This document shows, one piece after another, positions 1-10,289 of a stretch of DNA of 34,982 nucleotides. The notes beneath the pieces are model-generated. The model did not search any database, was not told where the DNA came from, and saw only the letters and a list, made by a program, of their open reading frames with translations. A program made the translations under genes and the position numbers. Source of the stretch: Smittium mucronatum (lineage: Eukaryota; Kickxellomycota; Harpellomycetes; Harpellales; Legeriomycetaceae). The stretch spans positions 1 to 34,982 of the forward strand of contig LSSL01000484.1 in the NCBI GenBank assembly GCA_001953115.1, written 5' to 3'. The first letter of the stretch is position 1, and the number at the start of each line of letters is the position of its first letter.

Positions 1-659
1 GAATGAAGATGAAATAACTAGAAGCTCAAAGCTTCTTATGATCCTGAAAGAGCTAATATAGAAAAAGCTAAAAAGCTAAATAGTGAAGTCTACATAAACA
101 GATTAAAAAACTTTAGGGTTTAAAAAAACCAAAACTTGCTAGCATATGCATTCCATTGGATATTACAAGTACCAACGAATTATAATCCACAAAAAAATGT
201 GGGCTACTAATTAGCAAGTATTATGATAAAAAGAACTACGATTAAAAACGACTATATCTTATTTCTAAAATTACCAGTCATAACTAGTTAAAAAAACTAA
301 TGAGATTTTTTTTATTCAATTTCTATCAAATTCCCTAATAAATGTAGTTATATCAACACAACTCCTTCAATTATTTAATAAGTAAACATTTTTCAAATTA
401 CTTTTTCCATAAGCTTTATATCTATTCTTATATGTCACTACTGTATTTGAAAACTTTAAACCCCACATTTAATACAAAAGCCTTTTTTTGATTTTATGGA
501 TCAGTTTATTTATTAATTTGTCTTCATTCATTTAATTAATCAAAAATAAAATTTGATCTCCCACTTATTTAGATTTAACTCGAATATATTACTTATTTCG
601 AATATTTAATTCGTTAAACGTATTTTATTACGATAATTTCTCTAATGTAATAAGTTATT
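1..659 (+). other. Gene-poor start of window; open, unassigned stretch at about 22-207
   Basis: In the frame starting at base 1 the stretch 22-207 is open except for one stop (121-123) and reads as a charged, protein-like sequence, with SYDPERANIEKAKKLN in the first half and AFHWILQVPTNYNP in the second. I do not recognise it. It lies on the same strand as the Helitron coding region and about 450 bases before the first piece I can assign, so it could be the Helitron N-terminal region or an older insertion. The rest, 210-659, is AT-rich with no coding signal seen. Confidence 0.3.
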
Positions 660-887
660 TTGAAAAAAAGTCAAAACAAGTTGAGAGCCGAATTTTACAA
701 AAATACAGATGATACGATGTTTTCCGAAGATCACAATTCCAATCCTTTTGGTCTCTGCTTAATTATACCTGCTTTATTTACGGGAAGTACTAAAGATATG
801 CACAAAAGATACCAATATTTTATAGCAATATTTAGAAAATATGGAAAGACCGATCTGTTCGTCACAATTACTACTGACCCTGAATGA
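660..887 (+). pseudogene. Helitron-like N-terminal domain fragment
   Basis: A 75-codon open stretch beginning at a TTG, so the start is not meaningful. It contains the segments ALFTGSTKDMHKRYQYFIAI and KYGKTDLFVTITTDPE. In intact Helitron transposases this block reads approximately LP-SFTGSPRYMHQLYQDAMA followed by KFGKPDLFITFTCNP, so the match is collinear and strong. The frame ends in TGA at the place where the family continues with a Trp-rich segment (usually W-E-I), consistent with a TGG to TGA change. The text before it (KLRAEFYKN) also matches the family. Confidence 0.88.
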
Positions 888-1026
888 GAAGTAATAACCG
901 GGGAGCTTCTTCCATGAAAAGAACTAAAATATTGATCAGATATAGTTTTCCTAAATCTAAGCAGTATCTAAAAAAATCTTATGGATCAACCCTGAGTAAA
1001 GATTTTTTTGAGAGTTAGGAACATTT

Positions 1027-1146
1027 ATTTATGCTATAGAATTTAAAAAACGTGGACTGTCTCATGCAAAATTTTCTTAATCTATGCTCCAGAAAATAAG
1101 ATTGGAACCACTCAATAAATCTGTTTTTTTAGCAGAAATACCTTAA
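1027..1146 (+). pseudogene. Helitron Rep HUH-box fragment, second His lost
   Basis: In the frame at 1027-1077 the sequence reads IYAIEFKKRGLSHAKFS and then stops (TAA 1078-1080). Helitron Rep proteins have IEFQKRGLPHAHILL here, in which the two histidines of HxH bind the catalytic metal. The first His is present (CAT 1063-1065) but the second is replaced by Lys (AAA 1069-1071). After a frame change, 1126-1143 reads FLAEIP, matching the SAEIPD segment that follows in the family. The lost metal ligand means this copy was inactive even before the frame breaks are considered. Confidence 0.82.
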
Positions 1147-1274
1147 AATAAACTTCTTAGAGACTTTATTTTAAAAAAAATGATGTTTAAATCGAGTGGA
1201 ATTCAGAGCTCAAAGATTAATTGATTAAAAATGTAAGGTGCTAAAAGTATTTTACGAATAGGCTTATAACTGAA

Positions 1275-1655
1275 ATGAATTGCAATAAAAATCAAACTCA
1301 TTCAGATTTTGAGCGTCGATCGCCACTAAATGAAGGATTTAATTGCAATTTAAACATTCAAATAATATATAACAGGTTTATTTTCCCCTATATCCCTTAT
1401 TTAACGACTAAATTCAAATTCCACATTAATTTTGATCTTTGTAGCTCAGTCAAAGCTTACAAATATCTTTTTAAATATGCTTACAAGGGTGGATATAAAT
1501 CAGTTGTTAGCTTGGATTCAAATTATAATGTCTATATAGAAAACCAAATAAGAATCTTTCAGGATATTAAATCTATCAGTTCAAGTGAAACCAGCTGTAA
1601 AATACTCTTTTTTTCTCTTAGTGAAAAAGTTCCCGCAGTTATTATCTTCAATTAA
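1275..1655 (+). pseudogene. Helitron Rep Y2-region fragment
   Basis: This is one of the longest open frames in the window (126 codons) and is clearly Helitron Rep. It contains ERRSPLNEGF, IIYNRFIFPYIPYLTTKF, HINFDLCSSVKAYKYLFKYA and YKGGYKSVV, which line up with the family blocks RRRSP-DGG, NRWVVPYNPYL-KF and HIN-E-CSS-KAVKYLYKYVYKG. Both tyrosines of the Y-x2-K-Y-x2-K-G motif (the Y2 nicking residues) are still present. Near the end, SSSETSCKILFFSL matches the SACEACWRIFGFPL block. The ATG at 1275 is internal to the ancestral protein, not a real start, since family-like sequence precedes it in other frames. Confidence 0.92.
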
Positions 1656-1732
1656 ATCTGGAGAATAGACAGAAAGTATAATTTAGGGGTGGTGAATAAT
1701 TCGATCAAATAATTGTTCCTGGACCTGAGACC

Positions 1733-1876
1733 CAACTTACTGCTTGTTTTAAGCCCTATACGGAGAGTTCAAACGTTTCTAATTACCTTTTTTTATTTAG
1801 ATTTAGACTTACCATCCCGTTGTATAATTTAATATACTATGCTAGTTGGAGTCGATTCCAAATAAAGTTTAAATAA
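1733..1876 (+). pseudogene. Helitron Rep-helicase linker fragment
   Basis: An open frame reading QLTACFKPYTESSNVSNYLF and later NLIYYASWSRFQ, ending at TAA 1874-1876. Intact Helitron proteins have TTLTAWFK-N and then a Tyr/Trp-rich stretch with Y-W at this distance after the Y2 region. The position fits and the LTA-FK block is distinctive, but the rest is weak. The frame differs from the preceding Rep piece, so at least one indel separates them. Confidence 0.55.
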
Positions 1877-2335
1877 AGTTATGTATGCATTTAAAGTAAT
1901 GTTTATTTAGCTATAAGATTTCCACTATATAATTAATTTTCAGCCCTCCTTTTTCTTCCTCAATCTTTTTTTTTCTCCGCCATTTTTATATCTTCATCTT
2001 CTTCCTAGGATCTTGGGCAACCTCCTTATGCGGTTTACCAATCTCCACAAGTCACATTTCAGCTTCATAAGCTTATTATTCACCCTATTTTGTGTTACCA
2101 TAGATGCCCAACCGTATTTCTGTATTAATCCTTTTACGTTTGCTTATCGTTGTTTGATAAGAGATCTTTTATTCCGAAATTTCCATTTGCTGCTTAAATA
2201 TTTAAAATAAATTATTAGTAATAATTGTTAGAAATGAAATAATTGTTAGTAATAAGTCCTCAGTTTCATTGTATAGAGTGATAAAAACCCAATGGGAAAA
2301 AACTCAAAATACACTCTACTTCAGTTTATTACACG
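1870..2335. other. Probable extra DNA inside the Helitron (no Helitron similarity)
   Basis: Helitron-like reading stops near 1876 and seems to resume near 2340-2450, where KLWEKKNL and IIGRDNSIH are followed by a helical stretch similar to the family segment ending IGR-x-HP-GE-YLR. Between them is about 460 bases with a pyrimidine-rich tract (1943-2010) and an open frame at 2013-2210 starting with TTG that I do not recognise. The 12-mer AATAATTGTTAG occurs twice, 18 bases apart, at 2220-2231 and 2238-2249. A later insertion is one explanation; local decay of Helitron sequence is another. Confidence 0.35.
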
Positions 2336-2628
2336 ACAATTCCATTAAAGTTACTATAAGACCACAAAGCTTTGGGAAAAGAAAAATCTTCCGAGAACAT
2401 CATTCCAGATTATAGGAAGGGACAATAGTATTCATAAAACCGCAGTTAGCATTTTTATCTCAGAACTCTTCTAAATGATGATTATTTAATTGTGAAAACC
2501 GTTTTTATGGAACTTATAACAGATTTTTTTAGAGAATATTCAAAATTTAAATATTTTTGTATATTTTTGGGTATTCTAAGAGAAAGTTCTGAATATAAAC
2601 TGTACTTAGAAAAGAAAATTTACATTTA

Positions 2629-2860
2629 TTTTTAAAACAGATCAGAGAACTTTTAGTGAATATTTTGATGTTCTGTAGCCCTAAAAACACTTTATAATTA
2701 CTCACAACACATTTAGGTGCAATTTAAAAAGATTTTTAAAAAGATTTGGGTGAAAATATACCCTGTAAAATTTTAGAAGCTATGCTTTCGCGTGATATTA
2801 CCAGCAGGTTAGATTATTTTTTTTCAAATTTTTTTTATGATTTTAGGGTTACCTGAGATA
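2629..2860 (+). pseudogene. Helitron region leading into the helicase
   Basis: 2629-2697 reads FLKQIRELLVNILMFCSPKN, matching the Helitron block LRRLFATILVFCNPSNP that precedes the helicase. Weak family-like residues continue to about 2760 (an Asp-Phe pair where the family has EDF), and GLPEI occurs at about 2845-2860. Several stops break the frame. The fragment is useful mainly because it shows the helicase half and the Rep half belong to the same copy. Confidence 0.65.
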
Positions 2861-3063
2861 AAAATGGATGATTATATGGAAGGGGTTTCCGACATAGATT
2901 ATGGGTATAATGAAAGTTTAAAATTGGTTTTGTTAGAAAAAATAAGAATACTAAAGAGGAGTTAAATCAATATTTTCTACAGAACGTAAATAATCTAAAA
3001 TATTCATACAATAATTTTTTTGTTAAAGAATTATCCATAGAAAATTTTGGCAAAAAAAAAAAA

Positions 3064-3540
3064 TTTTTTGATGCACCAGGGGGTGCAGTAAAAACTTTCT
3101 GCTTCAAGTTCACTCTTTCTTAAATAAAAAGTAAAGACAAAATAACATTAACGGTGGCTTTAAATGTAATTGCTTAAAATTCATTATCCGGAGGCAGAAA
3201 TTTTGACTATATGCTAAAAATTCTTCTAAAAACTGATTAAAATTCTATTGTTTATATTTCAGTTCAAAGCGATCTAGCAGAATTAATGAGAAAAGCTGAG
3301 AATTTAGTTTGTTATTAGAGACCAATGGCTTATAAATTCTGCCTGGAGGCATTAGATAGGACTCTGAAAGATATTATGGATAACAATATATCATTTGGAA
3401 TAAAAATCTTGATATTTGTAGGAGATTTTAGACAGATGATTTCCGTTATTTAAGGGTCACCAAGACCCCAAATTATTGATTCAAATCACAAGCGATCTTT
3501 TTTATGGATAAAATTAAATTTTTTCAGATTAAATAAAAAC
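3064..3540 (+). pseudogene. PIF1-like helicase, motifs I to III, damaged
   Basis: One frame carries the N-terminal half of a Helitron PIF1 helicase. Walker A reads FFDAPGGAVKTFC at 3064-3102; the family has GGTGKT, so the Thr-Gly pair is replaced by Ala-Val. Segments KSKDKITLTVALNVIA and LSGGRN follow, matching the block that ends in LL-GGRTAHS. From 3256 the text SDLAELMRKAENLVCY runs into TAG at 3316-3318, exactly where the Walker B Asp-Glu pair should be, and continues as RPMAYKFCLEALDRTLKDIM. GDFRQM (3421-3438) is intact motif III. All these pieces share one frame, with in-frame stops at 3121, 3172 and 3316. Confidence 0.9.
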
Positions 3541-4308
3541 ACGGAACCTCAAAAAAATGGCCCCAGGTATTTTTTGAATCAGTATTCGAAGATTCTTATT
3601 GACCTTGGAAAATAAACTCTCCCTATATCTGAAGATTCAGATTCGATTCAAATCAGGCCTTATTTATGTATTCCACCAAATATCTAAGTTCACTAAATCC
3701 GATACTTTCCTAATATCATTTAAAATCATTTTCGAAATCAATGGCTAGAAAAAAGAGAAATCTTAGCAGCACACAATAAAAAAGTAAATGAAGTAAATGG
3801 TTCAGCTTAATAAGAACTCCCAAAACCAAGTTTATTTTCCCTCAGTGCATATTATCCTTATGAAAATTAAACTAAAAAAATCCCCCTTGGATCCGAAAAC
3901 GGGGTTTTTAATGGGGCAGGATTTATTGTCATTGAAATGATTATATCTAAACTAATAAAGACCAGAGTTTGTGGTAAAAAAAACTGTATTAATTCCAAAA
4001 ATTTCGCTTTGAACCAACGATTCCGTATTCCTGTTTATTTGGGAAAGAAAAAGTTCCTATTTAGCCTATATTTGATAATTAATATTAACAGATCTCAATA
4101 CCAAACTCTGGAACGTGTCGGAGTCTTTCTTAAGGATTCTAATTTCACATATGGCCAACTAAATTTTGCTGTATCTAGGGTGAGTAGCCCCAAAAATATT
4201 GGATTTATAGTCAGTAATTATCCTAAGCCTGAGATCAAAATTGAAATATATCGTAAAGTATTTGTATATTCTATTAATAATTTTTTACCTTTTCCAATAA
4301 ATTCTTAA
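3541..4308 (+). pseudogene. PIF1-like helicase C-terminal half
   Basis: This continues in the same frame as 3064-3540. EKREILAAHNKKVNEVNG at about 3751-3804 matches the R-ILAPKN--V--IN block. ENGVFNGAGFIVIEMI (from about 3895) matches the LCNGTRLIV block. The last open stretch, 3937-4308 (123 codons after an internal ATG), holds FRIPVYLGKKKFLFSLYL, NINRSQYQTLERVGVFLKD and YGQLNFAVSRVSSPKNIGF, equivalent to family motifs V and VI (INKSQGQTL-VG and HGQLYVALSRV). The SQ-QTL and SRV residues are kept, and the arginine finger region looks intact. The coding relic ends with TAA at 4306-4308. Confidence 0.9.
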
Positions 4309-4558
4309 AAAATTTAAAATAGTTTTCTATTTAAATTAAAAAAATTTGTTTTTATCGATATTTTTTTAAAAAAAATAAGGGCTAAAAATTTTAAGCTAAG
4401 TTGAAACAGGCTATATAGTTATAATAATTCAGTACTTAATTTCAACTTTTAAACTAAAAAAATTAATTCTACTCAACTAACTAAAATTTGGGTATTTATT
4501 TAATTGGTTTTATACGAGTTAGGAAAAAATTAACGAAAAATACATATAAAAATCGATA

Positions 4559-4888
4559 TTATCGCAATATATTAGCAATAAATTCGGGAGATGCAAAATT
4601 ATGATCTGAAAAAATTCCTGGAATTATAAAAATAAGTCTAGTAAAAATCTTATCATAATCTTTACTAATGTTAATTAATTTTAACTGAATTTTACATGAA
4701 ATAATTAAAATATATATATATATAAATATACAGAAATATACAGATAAATCATGGAATATAGGTAATAAATTTACTTTTATTAGAATTAGAATTTTTTGAA
4801 CTTTATTACTTATTTCAAAAAATGAAAATATTATAATTTTCTCTAACAGTAACAGTGCTCTTTCGAATTTTTTTTTTTGTATCGCCAT
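4559..4888 (-). CDS. Doubtful hypothetical ORF, 109 aa
   Basis: A 109-codon open frame on the minus strand, unusual in length for DNA this AT-rich, where stops occur roughly every ten codons by chance. The product is almost entirely Ile, Leu, Phe and Lys, with a hydrophobic block near the middle (YFCIFIYIYILIISC) that includes translation of the TA-repeat tract. No family is recognised, there is no neighbouring gene and no visible promoter. Most likely a chance frame in low-complexity DNA. Confidence 0.12.
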   Translation of the reverse strand: MAIQKKKFERALLLLEKIIIFSFFEISNKVQKILILIKVNLLPIFHDLSVYFCIFIYIYILIISCKIQLKLINISKDYDKIFTRLIFIIPGIFSDHNFASPEFIANILR

Positions 4889-5802
4889 CTTTTTCTGAAT
4901 TTTTATTTATGCATCTATATATCTATTAAAAAAATTTGATTTAATTTTTTAAGCTTAATATAAACGTGAGAAAGCTTCTAATATCACATAAAGGTAAAAT
5001 ATTATTATATTATAAATCTATAATATTCTTCGATGATTTTTTATTCAAAATCAAAACTTTTCTTAAAGCAGAATTCATTTAATTGGAGCTGTTGGGGCTG
5101 AAATTCCCTAACCTAGGTATTAAATAGTTGATTTCACCAAAAAAAATTTCTAAATATCCAAAAAAAAAATTCATTGAGTTCAAAAATGAATAAAAGTATC
5201 TCAACTAATAAATTAAAATAAAATCGACCAATTATATTCAAAATCTGCTAATTTGAAGTATATTTGATTAGTAAAAAATAAAAATAAAATTTTTTATATG
5301 TTTTATATGTTTTTATGATATCTACTACTAATTTTAGAAATTAATATTTATCATTTACCATTTTTCGTTTTAAATTTTTCATATTAAAAGTAAAAATATT
5401 AATCCAGTTAACAAAATAATTTATTTTTCAGTATCCGAAATGAAAAATCCAAAAATGAGGTAAAATTATTTTCGAAAACTATCGGCTAATTAAATATTAA
5501 CACATATTGACTATAATTATCGTTATTTTTACCAAATTTAAACATTATTTAGTCGTTAAAAATGTCTAAATGAGTTTGAATGTGAAATAATTTTAGCTGG
5601 GCCCATTTTAATCCTTTATAAAGAATAAAAAAATATATTTCTTAACGAAAATGGAAGGAGATGGAAGGAAAAAGGATAATTTGTGATGAGGTCGAAATTA
5701 GTTATTTTACAAATAGTAGAATTTTCGGAAATTAATACTTCTAAAAACTTATAGAATTATAAATCGCTTTAACATCACTGTATTAATAAGTATTTATATA
5801 CA

Positions 5803-5838
5803 CGTAATAGCTATCTGCGCGTGGATATGTATTACGCG
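5803..5838. repeat. Overlapping inverted repeats with CpG
   Basis: CGTAATA at 5803-5809 is the exact reverse complement of TATTACG at 5830-5836. CGCGT at 5818-5822 is the reverse complement of ACGCG at 5834-5838. The two pairs share the right-hand arm, so two mutually exclusive hairpins could form. The cluster stands out because C and G are rare in the flanks. Function unknown. Confidence 0.5.
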
Positions 5839-7430
5839 GTAAAATTTTAGTACACAGATTTAGACCTCATACTCTCATCTTTATAATAAAGAAAGAAATA
5901 TATTAAAAAAAAATTGGGGTAAAGCTCTGCAGTAATGGGAAAAAATCAAGTGTAATTAAGAAGTTTTGGATGGCTCTGGAATTGAAGTCGACACCAAAAA
6001 AAAAATCCAAGATAAGAAACCATAAATCAATGAACAAAAAAAATCATAACTTAAGGTGATATTTATGATTATTTTCAAATAATAAACACACAAATTATTG
6101 AAATTCATACTTTAAACCAAATTTTTATTCTGAAAAAGAATTTGTAAGATTATTGTTGAAATCAAAAAAAAAATAGGTGGATATCATACATTAAAAAAAA
6201 TCCACACTGATACTTAGTTTAATCTAATATATGGTGTTTATCTCGTAATATTTATAGGTATATTTTTTATTTTATAAATCTTTTTTCCCATTGCTATCTC
6301 TATTGCTATTTCCAAAAACAATGGCACGTATAAAAATAACTGGATATTTTCATCAATAAAAAAAAATCTAGTTACAAAATAAATAAGGATTTTTAGTAAA
6401 TAATTTCTAACTTTTTGCTACAAATATCCTTATAAATAAATAATTTTGACTAAAAAATAATATACTGGAAATTTTGGGCGCATTTCATAAATAATTTATA
6501 TAAAATACTTGGTCTCAACAATAATACTTATAAGAGTTATTTTTATAATGGTTTGGAATTTATATAAAGATTATACCTTAGGGAAATCTTTTAAAGATGA
6601 AGATAATATTTTTGAAAAGTAGAGTCTATTTGAAAATTTTACTTAATTACTTGAAAAATAATTAATTTTTTTTTAAAAAAATACGAGTGGTTTGAGGATC
6701 ACAATATATTAGAATCTCCGATCAATAAAATGACTGAAAGATTCAATAGAAAATCACAAGTTATATTCATCCATTTAAAAAAATATATATATCAAAAATT
6801 CCGAAACCTTCTAATTCCCTGTTTATGGGTAAATGGTTTATAAGGAGATGGAAAAAAGATAATGTAAAAGTTAATTTATTCTGGAAAATTTCTAATAAAA
6901 GTGATGATCTAATTTATCTCATATATGATTTTCGAAACACAGAAGAAATTCTTAAAATGATTTAATTAATAATTAACAGATTCCTTATTGAAAATTGGTT
7001 TTAATAAAAGGGTTTTTTAAAGATAGGAGTCTATTTTTTATTAAAAGTTTGATAGCCAGCTGAAGAGATATAATTCGCATCTGTATTTAGTTTTTGGTGA
7101 AAAAACGTGAGCACACATATCACTTTCTTGTATATATAAATCCGAGTATTATTTCTATTAGGCTTACTCTAAATCGAAAAAAAAATGATAAGACACCAAA
7201 GAAGTTAAAATGAAATGCAAAAATGTTTGAAATTGAATTTTAAGACTTCTTTTGATAAGAAAAAATAATTTACGGTCACATTTTTCAATTTTAGTTATAT
7301 TAAAATAAAAATAAATAAAGTCAAGTTAAGTTGATATTGATATTGATAAAAAAATCTTCTAAAATATTTTTTAATGATACAATTACACTATAATAAATGT
7401 ATAGGATATTTTGAAAAAATATTAAGCAGT

Positions 7431-7584
7431 AATGTTACAATTAAAATTTCACTAAATTACCACTATTTTTCATGTATGAAACATGTATCAAATCCCTTTT
7501 GGATAAGATTAGAAAGATTTAATGTTCCGATTATAATTAGACCACCTTACCTCTATTTTTCATGTATTAAACATATCTCAATCC
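7431..7584. repeat. Two-copy tandem repeat, period 90 bp
   Basis: The 65-base unit at 7431-7495 is repeated at 7521-7584, roughly 80 percent identical by eye; the core TATTTTTCATGTAT is exact in both. The period of 90 is a multiple of three, and both copies sit in one 71-codon open frame (7374-7589, + strand) so that the translation repeats as YFSCMKHVS and YFSCIKHIS. I do not recognise the protein text. It may be a repeat-protein remnant or a non-coding tandem duplication that happens to stay open. Confidence 0.75.
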
Positions 7585-7589
7585 AGTAA

Positions 7590-10285
7590 AAATATTAATA
7601 GATAGCCAAATTCACACTTTTGGGGAGTTAAGTTTTTGAGCTTTAGTTTTTTTATTCTGTTCTATGTTATCATACCTTCGCCTTTATAATTATTCTGATC
7701 CTTACAAAAATTGATTGTTTAATTCAAAATAATGTATTATTTACTTTTTCATAGAATTAGATTATTCATTTTAGGACTAGGTCAAGTCGATAAAATTTAA
7801 AAAAATTTAAACCGAATAAAGTAAGCAGTGCAAGGCATATGACATAATACTTATTGCTATATATTCATTTAAAACGGAACATTATTCTATAAAACATATA
7901 TCAAAACATATTAAATACAGTAAGAAACATGAAAAATAAATAAAAATCACCTTGAAAGTTTCATAAAGCATACCACATAAACTATAATTAGTAACTCACA
8001 TTTTATATCAAACATTGATATGAAGTATTAATACTGAATACAGAATAAATCACACATAGAATTACACGGTGAATAGTATTAAGACATTACGCACAGTATA
8101 AAATAAATAAAAATAAAAATAAAATTACACACAATATAGTAAACAAAAATAATTTACACATAAAATTTTTTAAATCACACACCACATATTTTTCATTGTA
8201 TTAATTTGAGTAAAATTGAATGGTTAAAAAATTATAAATATAAATATAAATAATCTCTATGAGTAATATTTTATTTTAGGTTAATTAATCTCAGAAGAGT
8301 TTTGTTTTAATGTTTTTTAGATAATTAGAAAACTCTTTTTATCCAAAGAATCATTTATTCCGCTATTTTTTGTTGGGCTAAATGTATCCATAAAAATTAT
8401 TTAGATAAGTTAATAAAAACTGACTGAACATTTGAATTTTTTATGTTTTTATGTTTGATCAATACGCTGAAGAATTTTACAATTAATAGTATCCTATTAC
8501 TTCTGGGAATGCTTTATTTGCAGTTTGCTGATTTTATAATAAATTATTGTGATTTTGTATTTTTCCAACCATATGAAATTAAAATTTTACAGAGTAATTA
8601 TATTCGATTTTAATTTGAAAATTTAGTATTTTTAACATAGCACAAAAATACAAATGACCATTATTGATTTAATATAATATATTTCGATTTTTTTTAGTCG
8701 ATTTTACTTTAAATTGTCCGAATTAAAAGAATTTTAGTCAAAATAATTACCAAAAATTCAAAAATAACCCTTTTTTACAAATCTTGTAATCAAAAATAAA
8801 TATTAAATGATATTTGGGGTTTTTTTAGTCTGATATTTTTGAATTTTGATTATCCCTTAGTATTTGAAGAATTATTTCCAGAAAATCTGTGAAATTGATT
8901 TTTTTATTTACACAACATCTTAAATTCACCGTAAGATGAGTCTTTTGAGGAATATTTTGGTACTGGGTGAAAATAATTGGCAATTCTTTACCAATTGCTA
9001 TTTTTTTCTAATTAATTTTTGTAAAGTTAATTTAACAATTTAGTTATCACTAGGAATTCGGACCATTTCGTATAATTAACTCCCATGTATAATTAAATGT
9101 AATCCCATTAAAATATTTTTGAACAATAAAGATATCCAATTTCATTTTTTTTCAATAATAATGGCATACATAAACTTTATACAAGAATTAATACTTCTCC
9201 AGATTAAAAACTGAAAATTAGTTTATTTTATGTGTATTTATATTTTTCTATATCAGCAGATATTTATTGAGTCGAATCAAAAATTAAATTATTTACGTTG
9301 ATTATAGCCGAATTTCAAGACCACTGATTCTAAAGCATTTAAAATTCATTTAATATTTTTTTTCTATTATCATACTGTATTATTCCCGGATTTTTTTTTA
9401 TGAATTCCTTTTTATTTTCAGAAATACCAACCACTAATAATCGATAGTCTAACTCTTATATTTTGTATATCATACCAATGTGGTGAATTAAAATTTTTCA
9501 AAAATCTTTAGCAATTTTTTAGATGAATGAACTCACCTATAGAATAACTATTGAGTTTATTCCTGAATTCTTATTTTATGTCTAAAAATAGTTGAATTTT
9601 AATCGAGAAAAATTTCGGGCTCATTAAAAATAACCACTGATTTTTCGTTTTTTTCTTCTGATATTACTTACAGTTTTATATATTTTAGAATATTTACATG
9701 TATTAACTTATACTAAAAAGATTTTTTGGTGCGGAAAGACTTTCTGTAATTATTTAAACATATCCCCTTAATATTATTAGAAACAGGCTCAACACTCTCA
9801 TCATATAAGCGGCTACCAACTTGATCTAGATAAAAAAAGTGCCTTATATTCTTCCAAATAGCGAATTTTTTTACTTTATTTTGGGTCTGTCAATTTTTTT
9901 TGACTTTTTTTATAGCAGTGGTAATACACAGCAGAATATTATTTTAGAGCCACCTCTTTTTAACTCTCCATAAATTTTATGTGTCGATATTACCCTCTGT
10001 GCAGATTAATTGATAGCTCCAAAAGATCAATATAAATTGAAAATTAAAAAAAATAAAAAATTTATGATTTATTGATTATTTTTATTTTATTATTTTAAAT
10101 ATAGAGGATATTTCATAAATAAAGTCGAAAATTAGAAATAATAAAGAAAATAGTAATGTGAATGAATCTAAAAAATAAATTCAAAATTTCTATCTAACTT
10201 ATTTTTTTGAAAATAAAACTCCAAAAAAAATTAATCCCAATAAAATAAAGCCGAAAAAAATTGGAGATGGATTTATATTTTTTGG
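7590..10285. other. AT-rich gene-poor stretch
   Basis: No gene was recognised. From about 7900 to 8200 the + strand is rich in A and C with many ACAC and CACATA words, looking like a degenerate repeat field without a clean unit. The region 9780-10020 is somewhat richer in C and G than its surroundings and may be older mobile-element debris, but no motif was identified. Confidence 0.35.
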
Positions 10286-10289
10286 ATTA

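Larger units (their letters stand above)
660..4308 (+). pseudogene. Decayed Helitron RepHel transposase (Rep endonuclease plus PIF1-like helicase)
   Basis: This is the overall span of a rolling-circle Helitron transposase relic. Such proteins nick single strands with a HUH/Y2 Rep domain and unwind DNA with a PIF1-type helicase. Pieces matching the family occur in the expected order on one strand: Helitron-like N region (660-887), HUH box (about 1030-1080), Y2 region (1275-1655), linker pieces (1733-1876, 2629-2697), helicase Walker A (3064-3096), GDFRQ motif (3421-3435) and C-terminal helicase motifs (4081-4240). The Rep half changes frame several times. The helicase half from 3064 to 4308 keeps one frame and is broken by in-frame stops. 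The second HUH histidine, the Walker A core and the Walker B acidic pair are changed, so the copy cannot be active. No terminal TC, CTRR or hairpin end was found, so element boundaries are unknown. Confidence 0.9.
4309..7373. other. AT-rich gene-poor stretch
   Basis: No coding region is recognisable on either strand. Contents noted: a (TA)7 tract at 4711-4724, an open frame on the minus strand at 4559-4888 (separate entry), a small GC-richer inverted-repeat cluster at 5803-5838 (separate entry), and mixed-base sequence at 6690-6960 with short protein-like stretches (for example IPCLWVNGL at about 6818-6842) that I cannot assign. The 3' end of the Helitron should lie early in this stretch, but I could not find a CTRR end preceded by a hairpin. 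Confidence 0.4.
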
